Position numbers and translations under genes: made by a program | Assembly: GCA_021234155.1 (NCBI GenBank) | Contig: JAJEKV010000073.1 | Coordinates: 3,136,001-3,200,000, forward strand | DNA length: 64,000 nucleotides | Source: Isoetes taiwanensis | Taxonomy: Eukaryota; Streptophyta; Lycopodiopsida; Isoetales; Isoetaceae | Reading direction: 5' to 3' | The notes under the pieces: model-generated | What the model saw: only the letters and a program-made list of their open reading frames with translations | Databases searched by the model: none | Told to the model about the DNA's origin: nothing | Part shown: piece by piece, positions 34,699 to 43,990 of the stretch | How positions within the stretch are numbered: position 1 is the first letter of the stretch | Layout of the letters: every line of letters starts with the position of its first letter

Positions 34699-36927
34699 TG
34701 ACCGTTTTTAGCTATATTTGGATATTTTTAACAAATTTAAAGTGCTACACTATATTTCTAGACAATTTCTAGACATTCTAACATCTTTTAATACAAAACT
34801 TGGATCAATTTTGCCCTAAATCAAGTAACTCGTATGGGTTCGCCGATTTCGAGCTAATTTTTTTTATTTCTATGTCAGAATTTTATGCTTCTTAGCCAAT
34901 TGAGAGCATTCTAAGTAAGATGCAAAGGATTCTACTACAAGTAATTTATACAAGAACATTTTTATATCCTACAAGCAATTAATTTACAGTAAATTTACTT
35001 CTAATGAGTAAAAACAATGTACAGGAAAAACTTATATTTATATAGTTTGCTAGACTGAAGCTCTTCACGGCTTCTCCTTGCGAATTCTCCTCGCCGGGTG
35101 GAGGTCTTTGGGCCCACTTTGTATGGATCGCGCAGAGGTTGCTTTCTTCCAAAAGTTGTACTAGCTCTGCCTCTGCTGCCTCCTGCAGGGCTCGGACCAT
35201 CAAGGGTGCCGATCTTGGCCTCCTTGGCTTTGGCCGCTTCCTGGTGAGATCCCACCGTCGTTGATGCGGTTCGGTAGTCGTGGCCCATCTTGAACTCCTG
35301 GATAGACCCTTGATGTAGGCGCTCGAAAAGAGAGTTTCTGGATCATGAGACTGGTACGCTATTGGCAATGCCGAATATGCTGAGCAGCTCTACTGTGCTG
35401 GGGATTTGGCCCATGGCAGACCTTCTTCGGAGAATCGAGTCGGGGTGGTGGAGGTTGGCTTTTCGACCCTGGTCGGCTACCTTGTCATATCCATTGGCGG
35501 ATATAAATCTTGCATGCGATGCCTTCTTCTTGTCGTACTCCATATCTTGCTTCAGCTTTAAGTAGCTTCTCGCTGATGTTACCCTCCTTGGACTGCATTG
35601 GTATGGTTGCCGAGCGTAGACCTCGTCTGATCTTCGGCCTCCTCCTCCTCTTCTTCTTTAGCCTCTTGCTCCCCCCTCTTGTTGGTGTGGTCTTTTCTCC
35701 TCGGCTCGTCCTCCTCTAGTTCGTCCGGCTGTGGTTCTCTGATAACCACACTCTCCCTACGCCTAGCTTTACGCCTCTTTGTTTGCTTCTCCCTTGCCTA
35801 CTTCTCTTCCTTCCTTTTCTTCCGCATTGATTGCTCGCTCCCCTCGCTGCTGTTCCTACGGCTGGAGTTGCTCGTGTTGCCGAGGTTGCTCCTACTGCTT
35901 GCTCCTCATCTACTCTTCCTGGTGCTGGGGTTGCTCCTGCTGTCGGGGTTGCTCCTACGACTTGCGCTGTTCACGTACTTTTCTTGGTGTTGGGGTTGCT
36001 TCTGTTGCCGAGCTTGCTCTTGCTACTTGCTCTTCACCTCCAGAAGCAGACGCCACGATCTCAATTTCCCCTGAACTTTGCGATCATTCACCTGAAGTGC
36101 TAAGTCATTGCTCCTCCACGAGTGAAACGATTCGTCTGAAGAGCTTGAGTGGCTAAGTTCGTCGTCTGGCCTAGGTCGCAGGGCCTCAAGAATTTGCTTG
36201 TCGCCGCCTACCATGAGTGCTTCAAACGTTCCGGTGCAAGCTGGAGCTTCCAACCTTCCTAGCTACTTGTTTGGTCCTCCCAACAGCTTAGCTTCCTTGA
36301 TGGTGGCCTCTTCGAGCGATCTTGCCTCTATCAATGGTCGACTATGTCTATTCGCGGCTCCTTTGGGTCGATCTCGTCGGCTGTTCGTTCGGTGGACCTC
36401 TTATGGCAGCTTCGGAGATTAGCTTATAATTCGCCTTACAAGGGTAAAGGGGAGGTTTAAGCTACCATTTGGAAACTTCTAGGGAGTAGAGGCGTTTCTA
36501 TAGGTTTAATAGCTACTTTTTCTTAAGAGTAAATTTTATTATAACTATGGGTTAATAATTAAGGTACTTCCCTTAATCACTTAACTATTTCTCAAAATTT
36601 CCTAATTCCTTTTTGGGCCAAGTAGTGGTCATTTCACGCCATTTTCTTTCAAGCTTTATTTTGAGCAATTTCTCATTCAACTTTTCACTTGAAAGGTGCG
36701 GTTCATGAACAACTTGAGCTCAAATTTACTAGAAGGTTTCTTTTGACTATATTATTTCTACCACTTAGACTATACTTAATCTAATTATGACCCTACTAAT
36801 GGGAAAAACATTTCTCCCACATTTCGCGGTTCAAGACTGAAATTCTCATTCCATTCATGAGCTAGGCCAGTTAGACTACCTATTCAGGGATATGGTCAAT
36901 GCTAGCTCTTGATCAACCAAGAACATT

Positions 36928-36939
36928 CCTCTGATACCA
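36928..36939 (-). promoter_or_regulatory. Primer binding site for initiator-Met tRNA
   Basis: The minus strand reads TGGTATCAGAGG, one base inside the LTR end. TGGTATCAGAG is complementary to the 3-prime end of plant initiator methionine tRNA, the commonest primer of plant LTR elements. It fixes the orientation of the element (minus) and which LTR is 5-prime. Confidence 0.93.
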
Positions 36940-37829
36940 TTGTGACGCTCCCTGCTAAATATACGGCACCCGGCCGTACACTCGGCAGGAAATCCCCCAT
37001 CCGGTCCTTCAACCGCACGGGCCCTCCGTCTATCCCGCACTCTGAGATGATCGTAGTGCGGGAAGGGGACACGAAGGTGTCTTGCGTGCCCTTCCCCTAT
37101 GGGCTCCTATCACAGCGGAAGCATAAACAACATCAGAACTAGCAATAACAATACAACATACTACCTCGAAGGGTAGTCCATCACATATCCACAAGTGCAA
37201 GAATGATAATCATAAACCATAAAACATGAAGCTCCTACCCATGGCTCTGACTCATAAGGAGGATGACTGACTGGCTAGGCCTCAAGATAGAGCAGACGAG
37301 TCATAACAACAGCGAGGGCTGGCATAAGACAATGGCTAGGGTTGACCACTCCATCCGCCCCTCTTGTGCATACTTTGCAAATGGGCTAAATCAAGCTCTG
37401 GCGTGACTCTAGCCTTCCGGATACGCAATCCCATGGTATCACCCATCGGGACTACTCCAGGTTGCATCTCCCTGGTCATTTGAGGCAGGAAGGGTTGCAT
37501 CTCCCCTTCCCGGGGTCTAGAGGTTCCGCGGGCGGCGAGAGAATCGTGGCGACACACGATTCGTACCCGACTTAACCCCCCCAAAACGAGAGCCAAGCCA
37601 ACACTTGCAACTCTCGAGAGGCAGGGCGGCACCATTGCCATTGACACTTGGCGTAAACGAGGAAGGATTCCTCGGAAGCAACTTAAGGCCATGCTTATAA
37701 AGATCCAACTCCCTACATGCAGACCAGAAGAAGCCATTTTAAAGCGAATTACAGGGCTTCAAACTTCTTCTAATGAAGAACATCTGATAATAGATGGCCG
37801 GAGGAGGCTTTGAAGATTTACGGATACAT

Positions 37830-38309
37830 TCATTCAATCACGAATTCAATTAACTTGGTGATTTCAAGTGTACTTTCATCAGAACAAAGCCGAATGCCGG
37901 CGTTGCTCCATTTGAATTTGGCTTGAAGGTTTAATATCAATAAAGATGTTGCCAATCTAGATACGGTTGCCCCTACATATAATACTTTGTGCGCCTCCTC
38001 CAATAAATCTTCATGACCGTCAATAGGAGTATTTGCTTCTTCGTCGAGGTCGTTGTCGAAGATCGGGTCGAACGCATCTAACATGTCGGCCATGGGTTCC
38101 TCAACCTCCATGTGGCCGACGTCGTCTTCATCGTTGTGCTCGTCGTCTTCATCGTTGTGCTCGTCCTCTTCGATGTTGTACTCTTCATCATATGTTGTGC
38201 CGATGTTTGTACCATATTGCTCGATGTATTCTATTTCTGCTAGCCGCAATGACTCTTGATGTCGCCAATTACGTACGCTTGGATGTGGTCTCATATCCAC
38301 TCGCCCAGC
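37830..38309 (-). CDS. CACTA-type (TNP2-like) transposase N-terminal exon
   Basis: The reading starts after a TGGCAATCAG splice acceptor at 38310 with AGRVDMRPHPSVRNWRHQES. It continues as a highly acidic stretch (EDEHNDEDDEHNDEDD, an imperfect repeat), then DLLEEAHKVLYVGATVSRLA and TSLLILNLQAKFKWSNAG. LL(E)EA..LY.G...SRL...LLLLNL..K....S is the conserved segment ahead of the catalytic part of plant CACTA (En/Spm) TNP2 transposases. The frame stops at 37830, before the catalytic domain. Beyond it the sequence to 37640 is unclear. Entry is in phase 0, compatible with the donor at 39433 of the upstream finger exon. Confidence is moderate for the family, higher for being a real exon. Confidence 0.6.
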   Translation of the reverse strand, partial: AGRVDMRPHPSVRNWRHQESLRLAEIEYIEQYGTNIGTTYDEEYNIEEDEHNDEDDEHNDEDDVGHMEVEEPMADMLDAFDPIFDNDLDEEANTPIDGHEDLLEEAHKVLYVGATVSRLATSLLILNLQAKFKWSNAGIRLCSDESTLEITKLIEFVIE

Positions 38310-38536
38310 CTGATTGCCAGATACAAAAAAAATATATGTTACATGCATTGAGAGCGTGGCTTGGTCAGTTCTTAAACATGTTGTAATATAAGAAATATAA
38401 ATTTCCACGTCTTAAGCAAGCCACTTATTGACGATAATAATCATATAATTTCATTCCACAAAATAATAATTAAATACATGGTAAGACTCCCACAAAGGAC
38501 AACACAACTTATATTAATTATAATTCGAGTACATCA

Positions 38537-39825
38537 TCAAAAGACCTCTGGTATTGGTCTACCGTATTTATACTGAATGAACAATTCATCACCAACTTGA
38601 AGACTCTTTATAGCATCTACCATAATATATCTCCCTTCAATTTTCCGCCTAAAGAAATCTTCTTGGTCCTTTTTTGCCTCGACGAAATCACAATTGGTAG
38701 CTTCTGGATTCTCGATAGAGCTGTTAATAAAAGCAGCAAGGTTTCCATGTAATTGAGGATGACCATCAATGTATTTCAAATCTTTGTTGTTATCGGGTCT
38801 GGCTCGTGCATTAGAATTTAGGCCATAGATGAGCATGCGCCACTGGTGCTTACTCAATTTATGCCAAGCCTCCGAGTTGTATTCAGGACCTACATATGGC
38901 ATCAAAGGAACACTCGTGCCATCTTTGACTTTTATATTTGTCATAATATATAATCCCAGACCAGCACCAGGGACCTGACTAGTTTTAATCAAGTACTGCC
39001 TACCCCAATATGTAAATGGCTCCCCATAAATAATTGGCTTACCTCTAGGCCATATACCGAATTTTTTACGATCACTGTCTGTAAAAGGCTTTAGCAAATG
39101 GACTAGTTCCTGTGGAATGCTATTTTCTTCCACAGGATCTAGTACATTCCAATTGTGGTGAACGTTGTTATTTCCTAGAATCATGGCTACGGCCATCGCA
39201 CGCCGAGTTCTATCACGTAATGGGATACTCTTTGCAGAAGTTGATGGCTTTCTTTTTGCCGGGTTCTCTATGAAAGCATTTATGGTGTCAATATCATCTG
39301 CTTCCAAGGACAACATGGCCCCAAAATCTACATATTGCTTCGAGCTCACTTCATTCTCAGTTTCTTCCTAAGAAAATGCAAGTAAAATAAGTTGAGATGT
39401 CGATTCAAGTACGTGAGAGTAGTTGAGCGTACCTCGTTGGAATATCCGACATGTGCATCTGAGAGCAGTGGATTTATCGACCATTCACCGTATTTATCAA
39501 CGTGATCGATGATAGTCTTTCTCATCCGTTTTATTTGTCCTTTGCACATCGCGCAATTCCAATAAAGCCGCTCTGTCAAGTACAACTGAAAAAAAGTTTA
39601 TTAGGATACAAAGTTGGCAATCATTGAAAACATGTTTCTAGTACATACGTCGGCGGCATTCATTTCGTGCATGCCACTAAGGCTGCGGGGAAGACTCGGA
39701 CCGCTGGGTCTAAGTGGACTATTTGTGGCAATTGTTGGAGTAACATCTTTGCGCCGATCGCCATTTAACAATCTTGCGGCTTTTTGTTGCATTTTAAGTT
39801 CATGGTCGGCCTGACGTTTGTCCAT
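38537..39825 (-). CDS. SET-domain protein with N-terminal CxxC..H finger, three exons
   Basis: Exons 39825-39649, 39585-39433 and 39367-38537, joined by two short GT-AG introns (63 and 65 bp), all phase 0. They give an unbroken protein of 386 residues. Residues 1-59 are basic. Residues 60-110 contain YWNCAMCKGQIKRMRK and DHVDKYG, the CxxC..H..YG finger found at the N-terminus of CACTA-like transposases. Residues 240-380 are a SET domain: GAGLGLY (244-250), YVGPEYN, YIDGHPQLHGNLAAFINSS (309-327) and VGDELFIQYKYG at the end. GxG, the Asn of the NH motif (NS here, His absent) and the final E..Y are present, fitting a SAM-dependent lysine methyltransferase fold. Substrate unknown. It is the longest intact multi-exon gene in the window. 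Start taken as the first ATG of exon 1; an upstream exon is possible, because CTTGTAG precedes it. Confidence 0.82.
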
Positions 39826-40139
39826 TTTGTTTACTACAAGCAAAAAATGTTAATAAAACTAATTTAATGTATTAATGTGACTTTAGATCTAAGGGTCAAA
39901 GCACAATATTGGGGGGCAATTTTACGGACGCCGACATTGGGTGCTGGGGGGGTGCTTTTGGCCTTTTTTCCTAATTTTAGACTCCATTATCGAATTAGGT
40001 TTTATGAGCGCCAAACTGCTCGAGCAATTTGAGGAGAGATCGTTGGCCCGCCAAGAGCATCCTCTCAAAATGATCATACCCCGCCAAATCCGTCTTCCCC
40101 ATTCGAAGATGCACTTCTTCCTATTTTTTTCAAGAAGAG
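39826..40139. promoter_or_regulatory. Divergent intergenic region between the SET gene and the DDE transposase
   Basis: About 314 bases separate the two divergent starts. It contains a G-rich stretch (39911-39950) resembling the terminus of the related transposon at 22164. Whether it is a shared bidirectional promoter or the junction between two elements cannot be decided from this copy. Confidence 0.4.
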
Positions 40140-42203
40140 ATGGATTTGGTTGAACGTTTTGCTGCCGAATTTGAAGCAAAATTCGGAAATGCTGATCCAG
40201 AACTGGTGGCAAAGGACCTGGGCTTCGATTTGGAGTCTGAAATACCAGATATAAGGGTGCCAGAGTTTGTGCCATCCACTGCTGTCGTTGCCAGTGAATT
40301 AACAGATTTAGGAGAAGGATTGCCTTCCCCTTCAATTTCGCCTGTTAAAAGAGTTTCATCTCCCATTTCGGTTTCAGAAAGGTCTGTTGGACACACTTGT
40401 TGTGACTGCATTCGTGTTAAATGCAAATGTTTATCACCAAATACAGCTTGCAGGAAGATTATGTCTGCCAAAAGAAGAATGCAAAGGAAAAGAAGAGCCG
40501 AAAGATTGGCACAAGAATCAGCTGCAACCCCTCATAGATTGGCCACTAGAACCAAACAGAAATTGGCAAAAGATATTTTGGATAATATTCAGAATGTGTG
40601 CAAAAATTTGTTTCAAGATGATAGGGATGAGATATTAGCAAGAACAGGTCAAGGATTACCTCAAATTGGCATCATGGGCCACAAAGAATTTTTGGCAGTC
40701 AGGGATGTTGTTGATAATGTTAAGAGCAGTCTTCAAAGCAACAAGCTAAGAAGGAATCATGACATTACTCATGCAAGATCATCTACACTTTTAATGGCTG
40801 TCAACAATTCCAACAATAAGTCTCGTATTGCAAAGACATTGAACATAAAGAGAAAGGCTGTTTATGCTGCTTTGGACAAGAAGAGAGCAGCTGCAATTGG
40901 TGGACCTTGGTCCATGTTTAAAAGGAAAAATAGGAGTGACAAACTTTCTGTTGGTGATCGAGAGAAGGTATACAACTACTGGATTTCCAACACCAGGGTT
41001 TCCCCTAACAAGAAGCAAGTTGTGAAGCTTAGAAGATGCAACGAAGGCTTGAAGACTCAGAAACCCTACAGATTGCATCCGATTCATTTTTTGGAAGAAT
41101 CTCGTGTTTTAAGATCTCTAACTCGATTTTTTATTCAATTCCAATGCTTTGTCTTCTTTATTTTCTTCTTCACTATGTTGCATATTACATGCATTTCCTA
41201 CATGCAAATTCTAAGCACATGCATTTAACAGATTCGCAAAAACAAAGTTCTAACGAAGTTCATTTTTTCATTTAGGTTGTATTTTACAAAAAATTTCGAA
41301 AAAAAGAAAGAGCACCCCGACATGAAGATTGGATTGAGGAGGTTTGAATCTTTGAAACCTTTGTTTGTTAGGAGATTGAAAGATCGAGAAACTTGCATGT
41401 GCATTTACCACATGAAGATGGAATTTGTAAGGCAGACTTTGAATAGAATTAGAAGAGATCCAAACACACATGGGCCAAATTGTGCTTGCAAGTGTACGCT
41501 TTGTGGTAAGGGAGACCTTTGTGAAACAAAAGACAAAACATTTAATGTTGTAAGTGAACTATGGAGGTCACCGGGTCTGTTAGGGCGCGAGGAGGAGATT
41601 TGGCACAAGGCAAAATGCCTTAAACTTGACTGCACTTTTTGTGGTATCAAGAAACTAAGAAGATGTCCAAGGGAGAAGAGTGCATTGAGAACTATCGATT
41701 GGAAGAACTTTGAGAAGGTATTTCTGCCTGTACCAATTATTTTTTTAATTGTTTACTTGCCAATTGAATGGTAGTGCTCAAAACAGATTTTTTGGCTCTG
41801 TTTGGTGGTATTCATCTTTGTTTTTGTCAACACAGGGGTTAAGGAGACAATAAAGAAGTCTCAGAGGCAAAGAGGTAAAAAATCATAGAGAAGACAAAAG
41901 ACATTATGAGGCTTGTGTACAAGACAACTACCTTGAAGGAGTTCATGACACATGCTGATGGTGTTATCAAACAGTTTATCCCACATAATTACACAGCCAG
42001 ATGGCAAGCAGATCAGTTCAAGAACTGTCTTCAATCTTTTCCAAAAGGTACTATGGTTTCTGTTATAGACTTTGCCGAGAATTTCTCTTTCAAAGTTCAG
42101 CAGGAAATCCAGAGCATGCATTGGCATAACGACCAATGTTCTATATTAGTTCATATTACATACAGGCATGCTTTAGATGGAGAGATCCCAAATATCAAGG
42201 TTG
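40140..42203 (+). pseudogene. DDE transposase, 5-prime half, truncated
   Basis: Exon 1 starts MDLVERFAAEFEAKFGNADP and is open for more than 320 residues. It includes a Cys-rich motif, CCDCIRVKCKC with a further Cys (residues 87-104), a basic helix (RRMQRKRRAERLAQ), TLNIKRKAVYAALDKK and NTRVSPNKKQVVKLRR. It ends in HPIHFLEES near a GT at about 41110. After an intron (acceptor TTTAG at 41274): KEHPDMKIGLRRFESLKPLF and CACKCTLCGKGDLCE, to a GAGAAGGTATTT donor at 41716. A third exon from about 41837 reads RLVYKTTTLKEFMTHADG and VIDFAENFSFKVQQEIQSMH, then WHNDQC. The D of IDFAEN is the first catalytic Asp. The rest is cut off at 42203. One indel lies near 41878. Better preserved than its relative at 22540-25215. 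Confidence 0.75.
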
Positions 42204-43148
42204 GCCCTAGGAGTCAGACCCATGCCCGGCCCACACGAAGTGACCGACCATAAGTCTAGCCCACTATGGGATCCCCCGTAGCCCCCACTCGGCAGGGATC
42301 CTCCCTCCACATTTCCTCTAGCCCCGTTGTGTAGTGCTGAGTCACATCATAGCCTCCATAGCCTGGTGGGCTCCTATGCACAGGCCGCATCTAATAGGAA
42401 CTAAGGGATCTAATCTAGGAGCATACTACATATGGCTCTAGGTCTCTACCCCCCTTCCCAATACAAGAGGAGCAAACATGATCAACCAACATCACATAAC
42501 ATCATATCATGAGAATAATCATAAGAACATCTTAACCTAATCATCTATATCTAACTTACAGTTAGAGTTCCTTGATTAGGGTTCAAGATGATGAATGAGG
42601 GTTCTAGGATGGCTCTACCTTAGGTACAAGATGCTAACTCATCTGGAATGCTCAATTCCAGATGAACTACTATGAGCACTACTCGACATACCTGCTCCAG
42701 AAGCACTCCCTCCCAATCTTGGCGTCTCCATGGTCTTCGAAGTGTTCGAGGTAGCTCCCACTCCTGCTGATGCGCTCATGCTCTGGGGGCTGCCATGCTA
42801 TGCTGTGCCACAGCAGACGGTTCTCGAAACGGAGTTTCGAGCACGAAGAAGGTTCCCAGACTGTTGGAGCCAGAAAAGAGGCCTAGGGTTAGGGTTTAGG
42901 CCTTTATAGGTTAGGGTTTACATGTTATGCCACGTGGCTCCAATAGGGTAAGTCCGTGTGGCGGTGCCCAATAGGTTAAGGCCACGTGGAAAATGGTCTT
43001 AACCTAAGGTTGGCTAAGTTATATGGATAACTTAGTCATGCCCCCTAGTGCCACAATCTATGGTATACAAGGCTATGAAGATAGACTTGTATAGTGACGG
43101 TCCTGGAAATATACGTATTTATGGCATATATTTCCCTGGAATGTCACA

Positions 43149-43153
43149 TCCTC
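43149..43153. repeat. Target-site duplication TCCTC, right copy
   Basis: Directly follows the CA end of the 5-prime LTR and equals the five bases preceding the 3-prime LTR at 19132-19136. Confidence 0.92.
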
Positions 43154-43990
43154 TCAGATCTTAAACAAAGTGTACAAACCATATATCTTTTGAATCATCA
43201 CAGAATAAGCATTCCAATGATATGCATTGCTCCCAAAACAGAGCTGCAAATCAATAGATATGAAGAAAAATATACAGTGAGAGAAAATAGAATGGTGGAA
43301 ACCCTGAAATCAGAACTGAAAATATTTCGTTTTTGCCCTGAACTCCCAGCCAAACATCAGCAAAACAAATATCTTTAGAAAGATGAGAGACCTTTCCAAT
43401 GGTGCAAGTTTCATGAGAAACCGAGTCAGAGAAATAGATATGAACAAAAATGTAATATAAATCACAAAGTGCCGGTGCAGGCTGTGAATCTATATACCTT
43501 CAGAAAGATCTCTGAGATTTTCAACATGATAACTTTCAGCCAAAATGGAGTTTTAATTCTCCAAACATGATCAAAAATGTGTGGGCAACACTACGAGCAA
43601 TTCAGGGTTTTTAGTGCCCTCGATTTGCAGCCTAAAAATCTGTATTTATGTGAGGAAAGATTACTCAAACATATACAAACCATATACTTTTAGAAAGAAC
43701 TCTGAGATGGCTTTCCAAAGCAGCAAATTTCAGTTAAAAAAGAGTTCTGGATCTCTAGATATGATCAATAATGTCTGAACAGCACCATGAGCACTTCAGA
43801 GTTTTTTGGGCCCTCAACTGGCAGTCCAAAAATCTGCATTTTTTTATGTAAAAAGATTACTCAAGCATATGCAAGTCACATACTTACAGACTTCTAAGAT
43901 GGCTTTCTAAAGCAACAAATTTCGGCTGAAACGGAGTTCTAAATCCCCAGTTATGATTGAAAATGTGTGAACAACTTTCAGAGCACCTAG
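43154..43990. repeat. Degenerate tandem repeat, about 200-bp unit
   Basis: The phrase CATATACAAACCATATAC with a following AGAAAG..CTCTGAGATGGC and a later GAGCACTTCAGAGTTTTTTG recurs with starts near 43175, 43485, 43670 and 43860. Successive units diverge by perhaps a fifth. No coding potential. Similar phrases at 63160-63380 suggest it belongs to a gypsy-type LTR or leader. Confidence 0.6.

Larger units (their letters stand above)
33701..36927 (-). pseudogene. Gag region and leader of the chromovirus, decayed
   Basis: No intact gag. On the minus strand, 36060-35860 encodes a Gln-rich imperfect repeat (QEQARQQKQPQHQE type), 35760-35570 a Glu/Arg-rich stretch, and 35368-35050 a Pro/Arg-rich one (RRWDLTRKRPKPRRPRSAP). 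Such charged low-complexity segments suit a plant gypsy gag, but no CCHC knuckle or capsid motif could be found. A tRNA-like GGTTCAATTTCC box lies at about 34262. The two hairpin repeats are inside this stretch. 36430-36927 is leader with no gene. Confidence 0.4.
37640..42203. mobile_element. Segment inserted in the LTR: SET/CACTA-like genes plus half a DDE transposon
   Basis: The insert carries a minus-strand SET-domain gene and a CACTA-like transposase exon (39825-37830), and a plus-strand DDE transposase (40140-42203), divergent with about 315 bases between the starts. I see no inverted repeats at its two edges, and both edges cut into protein-like sequence. It is therefore an internal fragment of a larger piece of DNA rather than a complete transposon. 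A G-rich motif (GGGGGGCAATTTTACGGACG) at about 39912 resembles the TIR side of the element at 22164, which also has CGGACGCCG. It may mark the left end of the DDE transposon, leaving the SET gene in flanking DNA. Confidence 0.7.
19137..43148 (-). mobile_element. Ty3/gypsy chromovirus with two large nested insertions
   Basis: The element reads on the minus strand. Its 5-prime LTR occupies 43148-42204 plus 37639-36941, interrupted by a 4.56-kb segment. The initiator-Met PBS is at 36939-36928 and the gag-pol relics lie at 36900-21673. The PPT is at 20796-20784 and the 3-prime LTR at 20783-19137. Pol order (RT, then integrase, then chromodomain) identifies Ty3/gypsy and the chromovirus branch. 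The integrase is split by a TIR transposon at 22164-29865. Without the LTR insert the element spans about 19.4 kb. Its LTRs differ at roughly 30 positions by my hand comparison (about 98% identity), while pol is riddled with stops and frameshifts. Confidence 0.92.
36941..43148 (-). repeat. 5-prime LTR of the chromovirus, split by a 4.56-kb segment
   Basis: 36941-37639 and 42204-43148 together align end to end with the intact LTR at 19137-20783. The intact copy reads CATTGCCCCAGGAGGTGTCA at the split point. The left arm here ends CATTGCC at 37639 and the right arm resumes GCCCTAGGAGTCAGACC at 42204. GCC is thus present on both sides (37637-37639 and 42204-42206), either a 3-bp target duplication or microhomology. 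Confidence 0.93.

Noticed and set aside
35570-36180. Plus-strand Leu/Ser-rich open frames (up to 131 codons)
   Set aside because: Antisense to charged Glu/Gln-rich gag-like sequence of the minus-strand chromovirus; no domain content.
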